Source of the DNA: Oscillospiraceae bacterium
GTDB lineage: Bacteria > Bacillota > Clostridia > Oscillospirales > Oscillospiraceae
Reading direction: 5' to 3'
Assembly: GCA_904501855.1 (NCBI GenBank)
Contig: CAJGCI010000090.1
Location: 1 to 7,373 of the forward strand
Length of the DNA stretch: 7,373 nucleotides
In this document: positions 1-5,726 of the stretch, piece by piece
How positions within the stretch are numbered: position 1 is the stretch's first letter
How the letters are laid out: every line of letters starts with the position of its first letter
Translations under genes and position numbers: made by a program
Notes under the pieces: model-generated
Database searches by the model: none
Seen by the model: the letters and a program-made list of their open reading frames with translations, nothing else
Told to the model about the DNA's origin: nothing

Positions 1-738
1 CAGCACCGGCAGGAAGTACTCCGGCTGGGTGCGGAGAAAGTCTCCCGTGGCGGTCATGACATAACAGGGCGGAAAGTCCGCCGTGACGTGGCGGGCGGGG
101 CTGAGAAGCTCCACCTCCTCATCCCGAATCCGGTGGCCCATGAGATCGTGCATGAGATCCCGGGTGCTCTTCCCCTGCAGCAGCGCCACCCCCATATCGT
201 AGATGCCGCAGTTGAGGACCGCGGCCCGGGGCATGAAATCCTCCGGCAGCTTAAACGGGAATTGGGCGGCATACTCCTCATTGGCGCACATGCAGGCGTA
301 CATGGCCGCCATGTGGGCGCCGGCGGAGTCTCCCACGAGAAAGACGTTCCGCAGATCCAGTCCGTACTCCTCCCCGTGTTCCAGGGTGAACTTCACCGCG
401 TCGTTCATGTCCTCGAAGCACGCAGGGAACCGGTGGCGGGGAGCCAGGCGGTAATTGAAGTTCACCACGGCAAAGCCCCGGCGGGCCATGTCCATGCAGT
501 AATGGGAATACAGGACCTTGTCTCCGTAGACCCATCCCCCGCCGTGGACATCGATGATGACGGGGATCTTCCCTTCCGCATCCCGGGGACGGTAGATGTC
601 GAGGAGATGCCACCAGGGATCGGGGCCGTAGGGGATGTTATCGAAACGGAGGATCTCCTCCGGAGTGGTCAGTCCCTCATCCCGTTTCCGGTCGTTGCGG
701 GACGCGGTGAGACGAAACAGATATGCAGTCAGTGACAT
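1..738 (-). CDS. Alpha/beta hydrolase (esterase/lipase, HSL-like family), 3' end cut by window edge
   Basis: The frame is open from an ATG at 736-738 to the left edge, giving 246 residues and no stop, so the C-terminus is missing. The protein shows the layout of the hormone-sensitive-lipase (family IV) esterases: the oxyanion-hole motif HGGGW at residues 65-69, a YRLAP motif at 96-100, and the nucleophile elbow GDSAG at 136-140 with Ser138 as catalytic serine. Asp233 in ATGDFLR fits the catalytic acid; the catalytic histidine would lie beyond the edge. There is no signal peptide, so it is probably a cytoplasmic carboxylester hydrolase of unknown substrate. GGAGGAG sits 5 bases before the ATG and fixes the start. 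A terminator separates it from the kinase-like gene upstream, so it should have its own promoter; I see only a weak -10 candidate (TAAGAT, minus strand, near 770). Confidence 0.93.
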   Translation of the reverse strand, partial: MSLTAYLFRLTASRNDRKRDEGLTTPEEILRFDNIPYGPDPWWHLLDIYRPRDAEGKIPVIIDVHGGGWVYGDKVLYSHYCMDMARRGFAVVNFNYRLAPRHRFPACFEDMNDAVKFTLEHGEEYGLDLRNVFLVGDSAGAHMAAMYACMCANEEYAAQFPFKLPEDFMPRAAVLNCGIYDMGVALLQGKSTRDLMHDLMGHRIRDEEVELLSPARHVTADFPPCYVMTATGDFLRTQPEYFLPVL

Positions 739-805
739 GGAGGCTCCTCCTTTCCTTTTCCTGCTTCCATCTTACCCGATGGCGGAAAAAATTGGTAGCC
801 GCAGA

Positions 806-842
806 ACAAAAAAAATCACCGGCAGGATGGGATCCTGCCGGT
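806..842 (-). terminator. Intrinsic terminator of the cytidylate-kinase-like gene
   Basis: A perfect 11-bp inverted repeat (818-828 with 832-842, arm ACCGGCAGGAT, 3-base loop) is followed in the minus-strand direction by eight T residues (808-815 on the plus strand are A). It lies 36 bases past the stop codon of the kinase-like gene and points the right way. On the plus strand no T-run follows, so it is probably one-directional. Confidence 0.92.
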
Positions 843-878
843 AAAATTCATATTCAGGGACAATGCCTGGACGGAAGA

Positions 879-1511
879 TCAGTCGTCCTCTATGGACGCG
901 AAGAAGCGGTCGGCGACGTTGATGATGATCTCCGTGGTGCCGTCGATGCCGAAGGTGGCACTGTTGATCATGAAATCATGGGTATCGGTGGTGCCCCAGC
1001 CTTCGCCGGTGTAGTAGTTGAAGTAATCACGGCGCTCTTTGTCGATCTTGTCCATCATCTTCTTGGCTTCCGCGTCGCTGGTCAGTCCGTACTGCTCCTT
1101 GACGCGGGGGATGCGGAAATCGTCATCGGCAAAGATGTGCAGATGAAGGGTGTGGGGGTTGTCTGCCAGAATGGCATTGCCGGAACGTCCCACGATGACG
1201 CAGTTCTCCGTCGCGGCGAGGTTGGCAATGAGTGCGTACTCGCTGAGATACAGACGGTCGGACTTGGTCATCTTGCCCAGCAGGGAGTCCTTTGCCGCGG
1301 CAAAGCCGCTCTTGGTGGTGAAATGACCGGTGACCTTCTCTTCCAGCTTCGCGATCTCCTCTTCCGGCATGTTCATGCGCTCTGCCAGCATGGTGACGAT
1401 CTCTTTGTCATAGAATTTGATGCCGTAATGATCCGCCAGTTTCTTTCCGATCTCACGTCCGCCGCTGCCGCAGCGTCTGCCGATCGCAAAAACCATACGT
1501 TTCTCAGCCAT
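879..1511 (-). CDS. Cytidylate-kinase-like family protein
   Basis: A 210-residue protein with a P-loop nucleoside monophosphate kinase fold. The phosphate-binding loop is GRRCGSGGREIGKK at residues 11-24, a variant in which Gly, Ser and Arg replace the usual GKST core. CVIVGRSGNAIL at 104-115 forms a core strand and turn, and the region around DKERRDYFNYYTGEGW (157-172) fits the arginine-rich lid. HDFMINSATFGID (178-190) is typical of the cytidylate-kinase-like group common in anaerobic Firmicutes. Phosphoryl transfer to a nucleotide is expected from the family; true CMP kinase activity is not proven, because these proteins often coexist with a classical Cmk. The chosen ATG at 1509-1511 has AAAGGCGG just upstream; an upstream in-frame ATG at 1556 has no comparable site. 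It is monocistronic, with its own promoter and terminator. Confidence 0.88.
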   Translation of the reverse strand: MAEKRMVFAIGRRCGSGGREIGKKLADHYGIKFYDKEIVTMLAERMNMPEEEIAKLEEKVTGHFTTKSGFAAAKDSLLGKMTKSDRLYLSEYALIANLAATENCVIVGRSGNAILADNPHTLHLHIFADDDFRIPRVKEQYGLTSDAEAKKMMDKIDKERRDYFNYYTGEGWGTTDTHDFMINSATFGIDGTTEIIINVADRFFASIEDD

Positions 1512-1596
1512 AGTAATCCGCCTTTCCGATCCGGCCGGTACAGCCGTGATCCGCATATTTTTTCTTGAATCTGTTTGTTAATTATTTACCAAATGA

Positions 1597-1625
1597 ACTA
1601 TATTATATCCCATGGGGAAAGTCAA
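1597..1625 (-). promoter_or_regulatory. Sigma-A-type promoter of the cytidylate-kinase-like gene
   Basis: On the minus strand, TTGACT (1620-1625) and TATAGT (1597-1602) are separated by exactly 17 bases; each matches the sigma-70/sigma-A consensus at five of six positions. The predicted transcript start near 1590 gives a leader of about 80 bases before the ATG at 1511. The surrounding stretch is AT-rich, unlike the coding DNA on both sides. Confidence 0.78.
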
Positions 1626-1633
1626 TAGATTTT

Positions 1634-1665
1634 GGGGAAATTGGGAATAATCCCAGTTTTTCCCC
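1634..1665 (-). terminator. Long interrupted stem-loop after the SseB-domain gene, possible terminator
   Basis: GGGGAAA (1634-1640) pairs with TTTCCCC (1659-1665), and inside it TGGGA (1642-1646) pairs with TCCCA (1651-1655) around a 4-base ATAA loop. It begins 10 bases past the stop codon of the SseB-domain gene on the minus strand. The minus-strand sequence after the stem is AAAATC, without a T-run, so intrinsic termination is doubtful. It may instead protect the 3' end of the mRNA. Confidence 0.4.
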
Positions 1666-1675
1666 TTAAAAAGTG

Positions 1676-2755
1676 TCATGTTTCCACATCCGTCAGTGCG
1701 GATTCCATCCTGTGCAGCACCGGATAGAGATCCTCCCCGATAAAGAACAGTTCCGTGTTCATGTTCACCACGATTCCCGCGGCCGCATAGCCGCTGTTTT
1801 TGACACAGTCGATGGCGGAGAGGATGTCGCTGCGCAGGATGCTGTACTGGTCCGCCAGCTCCTTCATCTCCTCCTGCGAGGAGAACACCGGAAGGAAATA
1901 CTGATCCCGGTTGTTCTTCATGATCACGGGGGCCATCATGACATCGTCCTTGCCGGAGCCCTCCGGAAGGGCGGCGTCCTCCGACGCCCGCTGGCAGGGA
2001 ATGAACACGGGGCAGTCCCGGAGAACATGGAGAAGGCTCATGAGATTCTTCTCCGTCCGGTCTCCCCGGAACCGGCGGATGGCCTCCTTCAGCACGGTCC
2101 CGTCCTCCAGCTGTCCGGCGGTAAAGCCGGTGTCGGCGTCAAAGTCCTTGTAGCAGATCATGCGGTTCTGCCCGTTCCGGTACGCAACGAAGCGGATCTC
2201 ATCGCCCTCGTGTACGCCGAAGTTCTGTTCCGGCTCCTGGCGGAGATCCCCGATGAGGGCGTCCATGTCGCTGTCGGTGATACGCACCATCACCGTCTCC
2301 GGCTCCAGATCCCGCCGCCACAGCTCCACGGGCACATCGTCGATGAACCGGGGATCCCGGATCTCGTCGATGAAGGTCATGCTGCGGGAAGCGCGCATGT
2401 ACTCCACCTCGTTGCGGTTGCCCAGGGCGCGGATCTGATCGTCAAAGCGCATCCGAAGGATCCGGTCCGATTCCTGGAAGGTGATGATCTCCTCGTCCTC
2501 GAAATCCTCCGGGAACACGGAGATCAGGTTCTCTCTGGGCTCATGGAAGCACTGGATGTCCGATCCCTCCAGCATGCCCGTGGCCATTACCGCCAGCATC
2601 AGGCCCTCCTCCGGGTGCATGTATCCGTAACAGAGGATCCCGTCCGCCTTGGTAAATCCGGGATAATGGATCAGGTCCTCTCTCATTTCGTCTTTCAGGG
2701 GAAACGCGCAGAACTGTTCGTAGATCCCGCGGAATCCCAGGTCGCTGTATTTCAA
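1676..2755 (-). CDS. SseB-domain protein
   Basis: A 359-residue soluble protein. The C-terminal third, from about residue 236 (LMSLLHVLRDCPVFIPCQ) through DQYFLPVFSSQEEMKEL to AGIVVNMNTELFFIGEDL near 343, fits the SseB N-terminal-type domain. The name comes from a Salmonella protein, but in Firmicutes this domain occurs in uncharacterised cytoplasmic proteins. The first 235 residues are acidic, with no signal peptide or membrane segment, and I do not recognise them. I place the start at the TTG at 2753-2755 because GGAGG lies 9 bases upstream and the protein then begins with KYSDLGFRGIYEQF. An ATG at 2819-2821 would add 22 residues and overlap the tetR stop, but it has no ribosome site. It lies 55 bases after tetR on the same strand with no terminator between, so co-transcription is likely. 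Its role is unknown. Confidence 0.75.
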   Translation of the reverse strand: MKYSDLGFRGIYEQFCAFPLKDEMREDLIHYPGFTKADGILCYGYMHPEEGLMLAVMATGMLEGSDIQCFHEPRENLISVFPEDFEDEEIITFQESDRILRMRFDDQIRALGNRNEVEYMRASRSMTFIDEIRDPRFIDDVPVELWRRDLEPETVMVRITDSDMDALIGDLRQEPEQNFGVHEGDEIRFVAYRNGQNRMICYKDFDADTGFTAGQLEDGTVLKEAIRRFRGDRTEKNLMSLLHVLRDCPVFIPCQRASEDAALPEGSGKDDVMMAPVIMKNNRDQYFLPVFSSQEEMKELADQYSILRSDILSAIDCVKNSGYAAAGIVVNMNTELFFIGEDLYPVLHRMESALTDVET

Positions 2756-2764
2756 TGGTCTCTT

Positions 2765-2769
2765 CCTCC
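2765..2769 (-). promoter_or_regulatory. Shine-Dalgarno site that decides the TTG start of the SseB-domain gene
   Basis: GGAGG on the minus strand lies 9 bases before the TTG at 2755. The upstream in-frame ATG at 2821 is preceded by a pyrimidine-rich stretch with no purine-rich site. This favours the shorter protein. Confidence 0.6.
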
Positions 2770-2810
2770 GTTTTGATCCGGCCTCCGCCGGCTCTTTGGT
2801 CTGCTCCCTA

Positions 2811-3416
2811 TTATACACCATTTTCCGGAAAAGGATGCGGTGTTTCTGTAGTGCGGCCGGCATATCCCTGCAGCCCCGTAAATCCCAGCCGCTGAAGGAT
2901 CCCCAGAAGCTTTTCCACACCGATGGGTCTTCCGCTCTCATGCCAGTACTGCAGTACGCCGATGAAGGCGGAGCTGATAAAGGCGATCACGTAATCCTGA
3001 TCCAGAAGCTTCTCCGTTCCGGATCCGGTCTCCGACAGGATGGACGCCGCTTCCCGCTGCAGTTTTCTGCGGAAGTTGGGATCTCCCTTCTCCCCCAGCA
3101 GAAGAAAGATGCGGCTGTCATACCGGCTGAAGATCTCCAAGCCGCGGGCCAGGATCGATTGCGGATCGTTCTGCCCCAGGGCGGCCAGTGCCGTCTTCAT
3201 CTGCTGGCGCAGTTCCGACAGGATCTCCTCTTCCGCCTCCTCCGTCAGGGACGGGATATCCGTATAATACTCGTAAAACGTGCCGCGGTTGAGGCCCGCG
3301 CTCTTTGTCACGTCACTGACGGTGACCCGGCGGATCCCCTTCTCTTCGGCGGTGCTCCAGAATGCGTCCGCCAGATTCCGTTTCGTCCTCGCGGTGCGCT
3401 CCGGCTGCTTGTTCAT
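2811..3416 (-). CDS. TetR/AcrR-family transcriptional regulator
   Basis: A 201-residue DNA-binding repressor of the TetR class. The N-terminal helix-turn-helix spans about residues 11-56: TKRNLADAFW, then VTVSDVTKSAGLNRGTFYEYY, with the GTFYxYY recognition-helix end typical of the family. The C-terminal half (about 85-180, including RIFLLLGEKGDPNFRRKL and FISSAFIGVLQYWHESGRP) resembles the TetR-like C-terminal domain common in Firmicutes, which forms the ligand pocket and dimer interface. GGAGGG lies 6 bases before the ATG at 3414-3416. The same frame stays open much further upstream, but that part is antisense to the ABC ATPase and is not coding. It is transcribed divergently from the ABC exporter across a short region with inverted repeats, so it probably represses the exporter and itself. 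The ligand is unknown. Confidence 0.93.
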   Translation of the reverse strand: MNKQPERTARTKRNLADAFWSTAEEKGIRRVTVSDVTKSAGLNRGTFYEYYTDIPSLTEEAEEEILSELRQQMKTALAALGQNDPQSILARGLEIFSRYDSRIFLLLGEKGDPNFRRKLQREAASILSETGSGTEKLLDQDYVIAFISSAFIGVLQYWHESGRPIGVEKLLGILQRLGFTGLQGYAGRTTETPHPFPENGV

Positions 3417-3432
3417 CGCGATCCCTCCAAAT

Positions 3433-3457
3433 CCGACACTTGCGGGAAAGGTGTCGG
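3433..3457. promoter_or_regulatory. Palindrome in the divergent control region, candidate TetR operator
   Basis: CCGACAC (3433-3439) and GTGTCGG (3451-3457) form a perfect 7-bp inverted repeat with an 11-base spacer. The right arm touches the -35 element proposed for the exporter, and the whole repeat lies in the proposed leader of tetR. A third copy of the half-site, TGTCGGATT, occurs at 3504-3512; its reverse complement AATCCGACA matches 3430-3438 over nine bases. The position fits a repressor acting on both genes. Confidence 0.5.
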
Positions 3458-3486
3458 TTGATGATGGTTTTTCCATGTGGTATATC
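3458..3486 (+). promoter_or_regulatory. Candidate promoter of the ABC exporter
   Basis: TTGATG (3458-3463) and TATATC (3481-3486) are 17 bases apart; each matches the sigma-A consensus at four of six positions. The start would be near 3493, giving a leader of about 50 bases to the GTG at 3543. TATACAAT at 3512-3519 is an alternative -10 but lacks a good -35. The match is modest, as might be expected for a regulated promoter. Confidence 0.4.
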
Positions 3487-3500
3487 TGAATCATACAACA
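3476..3500. promoter_or_regulatory. Second imperfect inverted repeat between the divergent promoters
   Basis: TGTGGTAT (3476-3483) and ATACAACA (3493-3500) are inverted copies matching at seven of eight bases, with a 9-base spacer. The 25-base span covers both proposed -10 elements, so a dimer bound here would block both promoters. It competes with the palindrome at 3433-3457 as the main TetR operator. Confidence 0.4.
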
Positions 3501-3518
3501 CACTGTCGGATTATACAA
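3490..3518 (-). promoter_or_regulatory. Candidate promoter of tetR
   Basis: On the minus strand, TTGTAT (3513-3518) and TATGAT (3490-3495) are 17 bases apart, matching consensus at four and five of six positions. The start near 3483 gives a leader of about 66 bases that contains the 3433-3457 palindrome. The half-site TGTCGGATT lies in the spacer. Confidence 0.45.
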
Positions 3519-3542
3519 TCGGAATGACTGGAGGAATGCTTT

Positions 3543-4427
3543 GTGATCCGGATCTCCCATCTGACCAAAGATTACGGGGCCCGCCGGGGCGTGTTCGATG
3601 TTTCCCTGCAGGTGCATGCGGGGGAGGCATACGGCTATCTGGGGCCCAACGGCGCCGGAAAGACCACCACCCTGCGGCATGTCATGGGGTTCAGCCGTCC
3701 GGATGCCGGAACCATCACGGTCAACGGCATGGACGCATGGACGGACCAGAGCCGGATCCGGGAATCCGTCGGCTATCTTCCCGGCGAGATCTCCCTGCCC
3801 GGCGACATGAACGGACTGGATTATCTGAAGCTCCTGGCCGCCATGCGGAAGATGCCTTCCATGTGGTACGCCCGGGAACTGCTGGATTTCTTCGAGATCG
3901 ATGCCGACACCGGAATGAAACGGATGTCCAAGGGGATGAAGCAGAAGATCGCCATCGTCGCCACCTTCATGCACGACCCGGACATCATCATCCTGGACGA
4001 GCCCACCAGCGGTCTGGATCCCCTCATGCAGGAACGGTTCCTGGATCTGGTGGCCCTGAAGAAATCCCGGGGTAAGACGATCCTCATGTCCTCCCACATC
4101 TTCGACGAGGTGGGCAAGGTCTGCGACCGTGTGGGCATCCTGAAGGACGGCTCACTGGTGGATGAGGTATCCATGCAGGCCGTAAAGGATCCCGAGCAAA
4201 AGATCTACGAAGTGACGCTGTCCCGGGAGGAGGACCGGCAGAAAATCCTCCTCGCGTTTCCGGAGGCGGAATGGGATGGTCTGCGTGCCACGCTCCGGAT
4301 CCATGACCGAAGGATCAACGAACTGCTCCGGGTCCTTGCCGGATGTGAAGTCCTCCGGTTCCGGGAGCATGCGCGTTCCCTGGAATCCTATTTCATGCAG
4401 TACTACGGAGGTGGATCCCATGATTAA
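3543..4427 (+). CDS. ABC transporter ATP-binding protein (ABC-2 exporter type)
   Basis: A 294-residue ATPase that powers the neighbouring permease at the cytoplasmic face. All nucleotide-binding motifs are visible: Walker A GPNGAGKTT at residues 34-42, GYLPGE at 77-82 in the Q-loop region, with Gly where many ABC proteins have Gln, the signature MSKGMKQ at 128-134, Walker B IIILDEPTSGLDP at 148-160, and the H-loop His185 in SSHIF. The Q-loop variant and the SKGMKQ signature are usual for the drug/antibiotic-exporter branch. The tail after about residue 215 is the extra C-terminal domain of these subunits, ending in SLESYFMQYYGG. The start is GTG at 3543-3545, with GGAGGA 6 bases upstream. The stop overlaps the permease start by 8 bases, so translation is probably coupled. 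It is divergent from tetR. The exported substrate is unknown. Confidence 0.93.
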   Translation: MIRISHLTKDYGARRGVFDVSLQVHAGEAYGYLGPNGAGKTTTLRHVMGFSRPDAGTITVNGMDAWTDQSRIRESVGYLPGEISLPGDMNGLDYLKLLAAMRKMPSMWYARELLDFFEIDADTGMKRMSKGMKQKIAIVATFMHDPDIIILDEPTSGLDPLMQERFLDLVALKKSRGKTILMSSHIFDEVGKVCDRVGILKDGSLVDEVSMQAVKDPEQKIYEVTLSREEDRQKILLAFPEAEWDGLRATLRIHDRRINELLRVLAGCEVLRFREHARSLESYFMQYYGGGSHD

Positions 4428-5202
4428 TCTTCCCTATCTGCGGCAAAATCTACGTTCCAATGTTCGGCTGTGGGTCCCCTTCACACTGATCAGCTGTATC
4501 TTTCTGGTCGTCATGTGCAATGTCTTCACCCCTTCCAACATGGGAGCACTCAGCGACATGGCCGCGGGAACGGTGGCGAACAACATCCTCTCGGGCAATA
4601 CGCTCCTCGCCTTCATGTCCAATTCCTATTACGCCGTCATGGCGATCATCTTCCCCATGCTGTACTCCATCATCGCGGGCAACGGACTCATCGCCGCCAA
4701 GGTGGATAACGGAAGTCTGGCCGGCTATCTTTCCACGCCGGTATCCCGGACGCGGATCGTCTGTTCCGCCGCCCTGTCCCTCATCCTATCCCTGTTGGCC
4801 ATGTGGACTGTCATCAGTCTCATCGGCATCGGCGCGGCACAGATCGCGCAGCCCGGCGAACTGGACATCCGGACCTTTCTGGTCATGAACCTGGGGGCTT
4901 TTCTGTATCACTTTGCCGTCAGCTCCATCTGTTTCGCTGCCTCCTGCATCTTCAACTCCTCCGGATCCTCCCTGCTCCTGGGCGGAGGGATCCCGCTGGT
5001 GTTTTTTGTGATCAATCTTCTGACGAAGCTGTCGGACCGGCTGTCGGACCTGAAGTATCTCACGCTGAACACGCTGTTCGACACTGCCGCCATCCTGCAG
5101 GGTGAAGGCTACGCCGGGGACTTCGCGATCCTGGCAGGCATGGGGATCCTCCTGTATCTTGCGGGCATCGCCGTGTTCCGGCGGAAGGATCTTCCTCTGT
5201 AG
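4420..5202 (+). CDS. ABC-2 family transporter permease
   Basis: A 260-residue membrane protein with about six hydrophobic helices, near residues 18-37, 70-93, 112-142, 152-178, 184-203 and 234-253. This is the usual number for an ABC-2-type permease, which works as a dimer with two ATPase subunits to move a substrate outwards. YLSTPVSRTRIV (103-114) is the cytoplasmic coupling motif seen in this family (LxxPxSR). The ATG at 4420-4422 is preceded by GGAGGTG, and the gene overlaps the ATPase stop by 8 bases; a longer reading from 4276 only covers ATPase sequence in another frame. A short weak hairpin (GGCT 5204-5207 with AGCC 5216-5219) follows the TAG, but no strong terminator, so some read-through towards the small peptide gene is possible. 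Confidence 0.92.
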   Translation: MINLPYLRQNLRSNVRLWVPFTLISCIFLVVMCNVFTPSNMGALSDMAAGTVANNILSGNTLLAFMSNSYYAVMAIIFPMLYSIIAGNGLIAAKVDNGSLAGYLSTPVSRTRIVCSAALSLILSLLAMWTVISLIGIGAAQIAQPGELDIRTFLVMNLGAFLYHFAVSSICFAASCIFNSSGSSLLLGGGIPLVFFVINLLTKLSDRLSDLKYLTLNTLFDTAAILQGEGYAGDFAILAGMGILLYLAGIAVFRRKDLPL

Positions 5203-5303
5203 GGGCTTTTCGGCGAGCCGTATTTCTTAAGAAATCTGAATTAATAAAAATTTTTTAAGTAAAAGTGCAAGATTCGGAAAATCCCTTCGTCTTTAGTATT
5301 GAA
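5203..5303 (+). promoter_or_regulatory. AT-rich gap before the small peptide gene, likely promoter region
   Basis: About 100 bases without a gene. It holds a perfect 12-base palindrome TTTCTTAAGAAA (5223-5234) and a run of A/T to about 5265, in sharp contrast to the GC-rich genes. This is the likely promoter zone of the peptide gene, yet I find no -35/-10 pair that I trust; TAGTAT (5294-5299) is the best -10 but lacks a -35. The palindrome could be an operator or chance in AT-rich DNA. Confidence 0.35.
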
Positions 5304-5352
5304 GCAGGAAACAAGGACGGTATCCGGAAAACGCCGTTCCCCCCATTCCTGC
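5304..5352 (+). promoter_or_regulatory. Structured 5' leader of the small peptide gene
   Basis: GCAGGAA (5304-5310) pairs with TTCCTGC (5346-5352). Inside it, GGACGG (5315-5320) pairs with CCGTTCC (5334-5340) with one bulged base. The nested stem ends 12 bases before the ribosome site and leaves it free. It could stabilise the mRNA or act as a regulatory element; no known riboswitch class is recognised. Confidence 0.45.
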
Positions 5353-5380
5353 AGAAAATCTTGGAAAAGGAGAAACAAAA

Positions 5381-5488
5381 ATGGGTAAACTCGCAAAATT
5401 CGTTCTCGGTTGGGTAAGCGCAGGCCTCGCATGGGGCAATGAAGGCAAGGAAGCTTCCATCATCGACGCAATTGCCAGCCTGTTCTAA
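5381..5488 (+). CDS. Leaderless 35-residue amphipathic peptide
   Basis: A small gene with strong expression signals: AAAGGAG about 10 bases before the ATG at 5381, a TAA stop, and a strong terminator 19 bases later. The peptide starts MGKLAKFVLGWVSAGLAW, then has a polar hinge NEGKE (20-24), then ASIIDAIASLF. Both halves can form amphipathic helices (hydrophobic L4, F7, V8, W11, V12, L16, W18; then I27, I28, I31, L34, F35). It has three Lys and three acidic residues, so no net charge, two Trp and no Cys. There is no signal peptide, no double-glycine leader and no lanthionine residues, so it would be made in its final form. Size and layout recall leaderless bacteriocins and beta-type phenol-soluble modulins, but I claim no homology. 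Its AT-richer codons (GCA, GGT, GTA, AAA, GAA) differ from its neighbours and suit high expression. No immunity gene is obvious beside it. Confidence 0.8.
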   Translation: MGKLAKFVLGWVSAGLAWGNEGKEASIIDAIASLF

Positions 5489-5507
5489 TCGAACACAAAA
5501 ATTAATC

Positions 5508-5542
5508 GGCCGCTGAGTCTTCGGACTCAGCGGTCTTTTTTT
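5508..5542 (+). terminator. Strong intrinsic terminator of the peptide gene
   Basis: A perfect 10-bp stem (CCGCTGAGTC 5510-5519 with 5524-5533), extended by a G-T and a G-C pair to 5508 and 5535, closes a UUCG tetraloop at 5520-5523 and is followed by a T-run at 5536-5542. It separates the peptide transcript from the secreted-protein gene downstream. Confidence 0.95.
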
Positions 5543-5617
5543 GTCTTTTCGGGGAAAAACACGCGTTTTTTCAACTCTTTTGAGAAAATTTCAGAAAATG
5601 GCGTCACGTTTGGCCTT

Positions 5618-5646
5618 CTGGCACCGATTACTAGTGAGGGGATATT
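5618..5646 (+). promoter_or_regulatory. Candidate promoter of the secreted repeat protein gene
   Basis: CTGGCA (5618-5623) and GATATT (5641-5646) are 17 bases apart, each matching consensus at four of six positions. A start near 5653 would place two small hairpins at the 5' end of the transcript. The terminator upstream means that a promoter is needed somewhere in 5544-5750; this is the best pair I see. Confidence 0.35.
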
Positions 5647-5651
5647 TTTTT

Positions 5652-5726
5652 CCGGGCGCATCACCCGGGGATCTTCTCCCCACCATTTCAGGAAAGGAGG
5701 CTCGTGACCAGGGTCCCTCGCGGACC
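5652..5726 (+). promoter_or_regulatory. Structured leader with an extra Shine-Dalgarno-like site
   Basis: The stretch before the secreted-protein gene holds three short inverted repeats: CCGGG 5652-5656 with CCCGG 5664-5668; GGGGA 5667-5671 with TCCCC 5677-5681, which overlaps the first and so is an alternative to it; and GGTCC 5712-5716 with GGACC 5722-5726. An AAAGGAGG at 5693-5700 duplicates the real ribosome site at 5748-5755. Mutually exclusive hairpins could mean regulation, but each arm is only 5 bp. Confidence 0.3.

Noticed and set aside
88..735. 215-codon plus-strand ORF opposite the hydrolase
   Set aside because: The minus strand carries HGGGW and GDSAG motifs in correct order and spacing; the plus reading is a shadow.
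1673..2776. 367-codon plus-strand ORF opposite the SseB-domain gene
   Set aside because: His- and Val-rich shadow product with no recognisable domain; the minus frame holds a convincing SseB domain.
3417..4097. Upstream extension of the tetR frame to a start at 4097
   Set aside because: It runs antisense through the ABC ATPase with a nonsensical composition; GGAGGG and the ATG at 3416 give a normal-length TetR protein.
4276..4419. Longer start for the permease at 4276
   Set aside because: The added 48 residues overlap the ATPase in another frame and lack a ribosome site; the ATG at 4420 has GGAGGTG and a typical 8-base overlap.
5381..5488. Lantibiotic or double-glycine bacteriocin precursor
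   Set aside because: No Cys, no GG or other leader-peptide cleavage motif, and no modification enzyme or peptidase-containing exporter nearby.
5555..5570. AAAAAC/GTTTTT hairpin as a second terminator
   Set aside because: Six weak A-T-rich pairs without a following T-run; the strong terminator just upstream already ends the peptide transcript.
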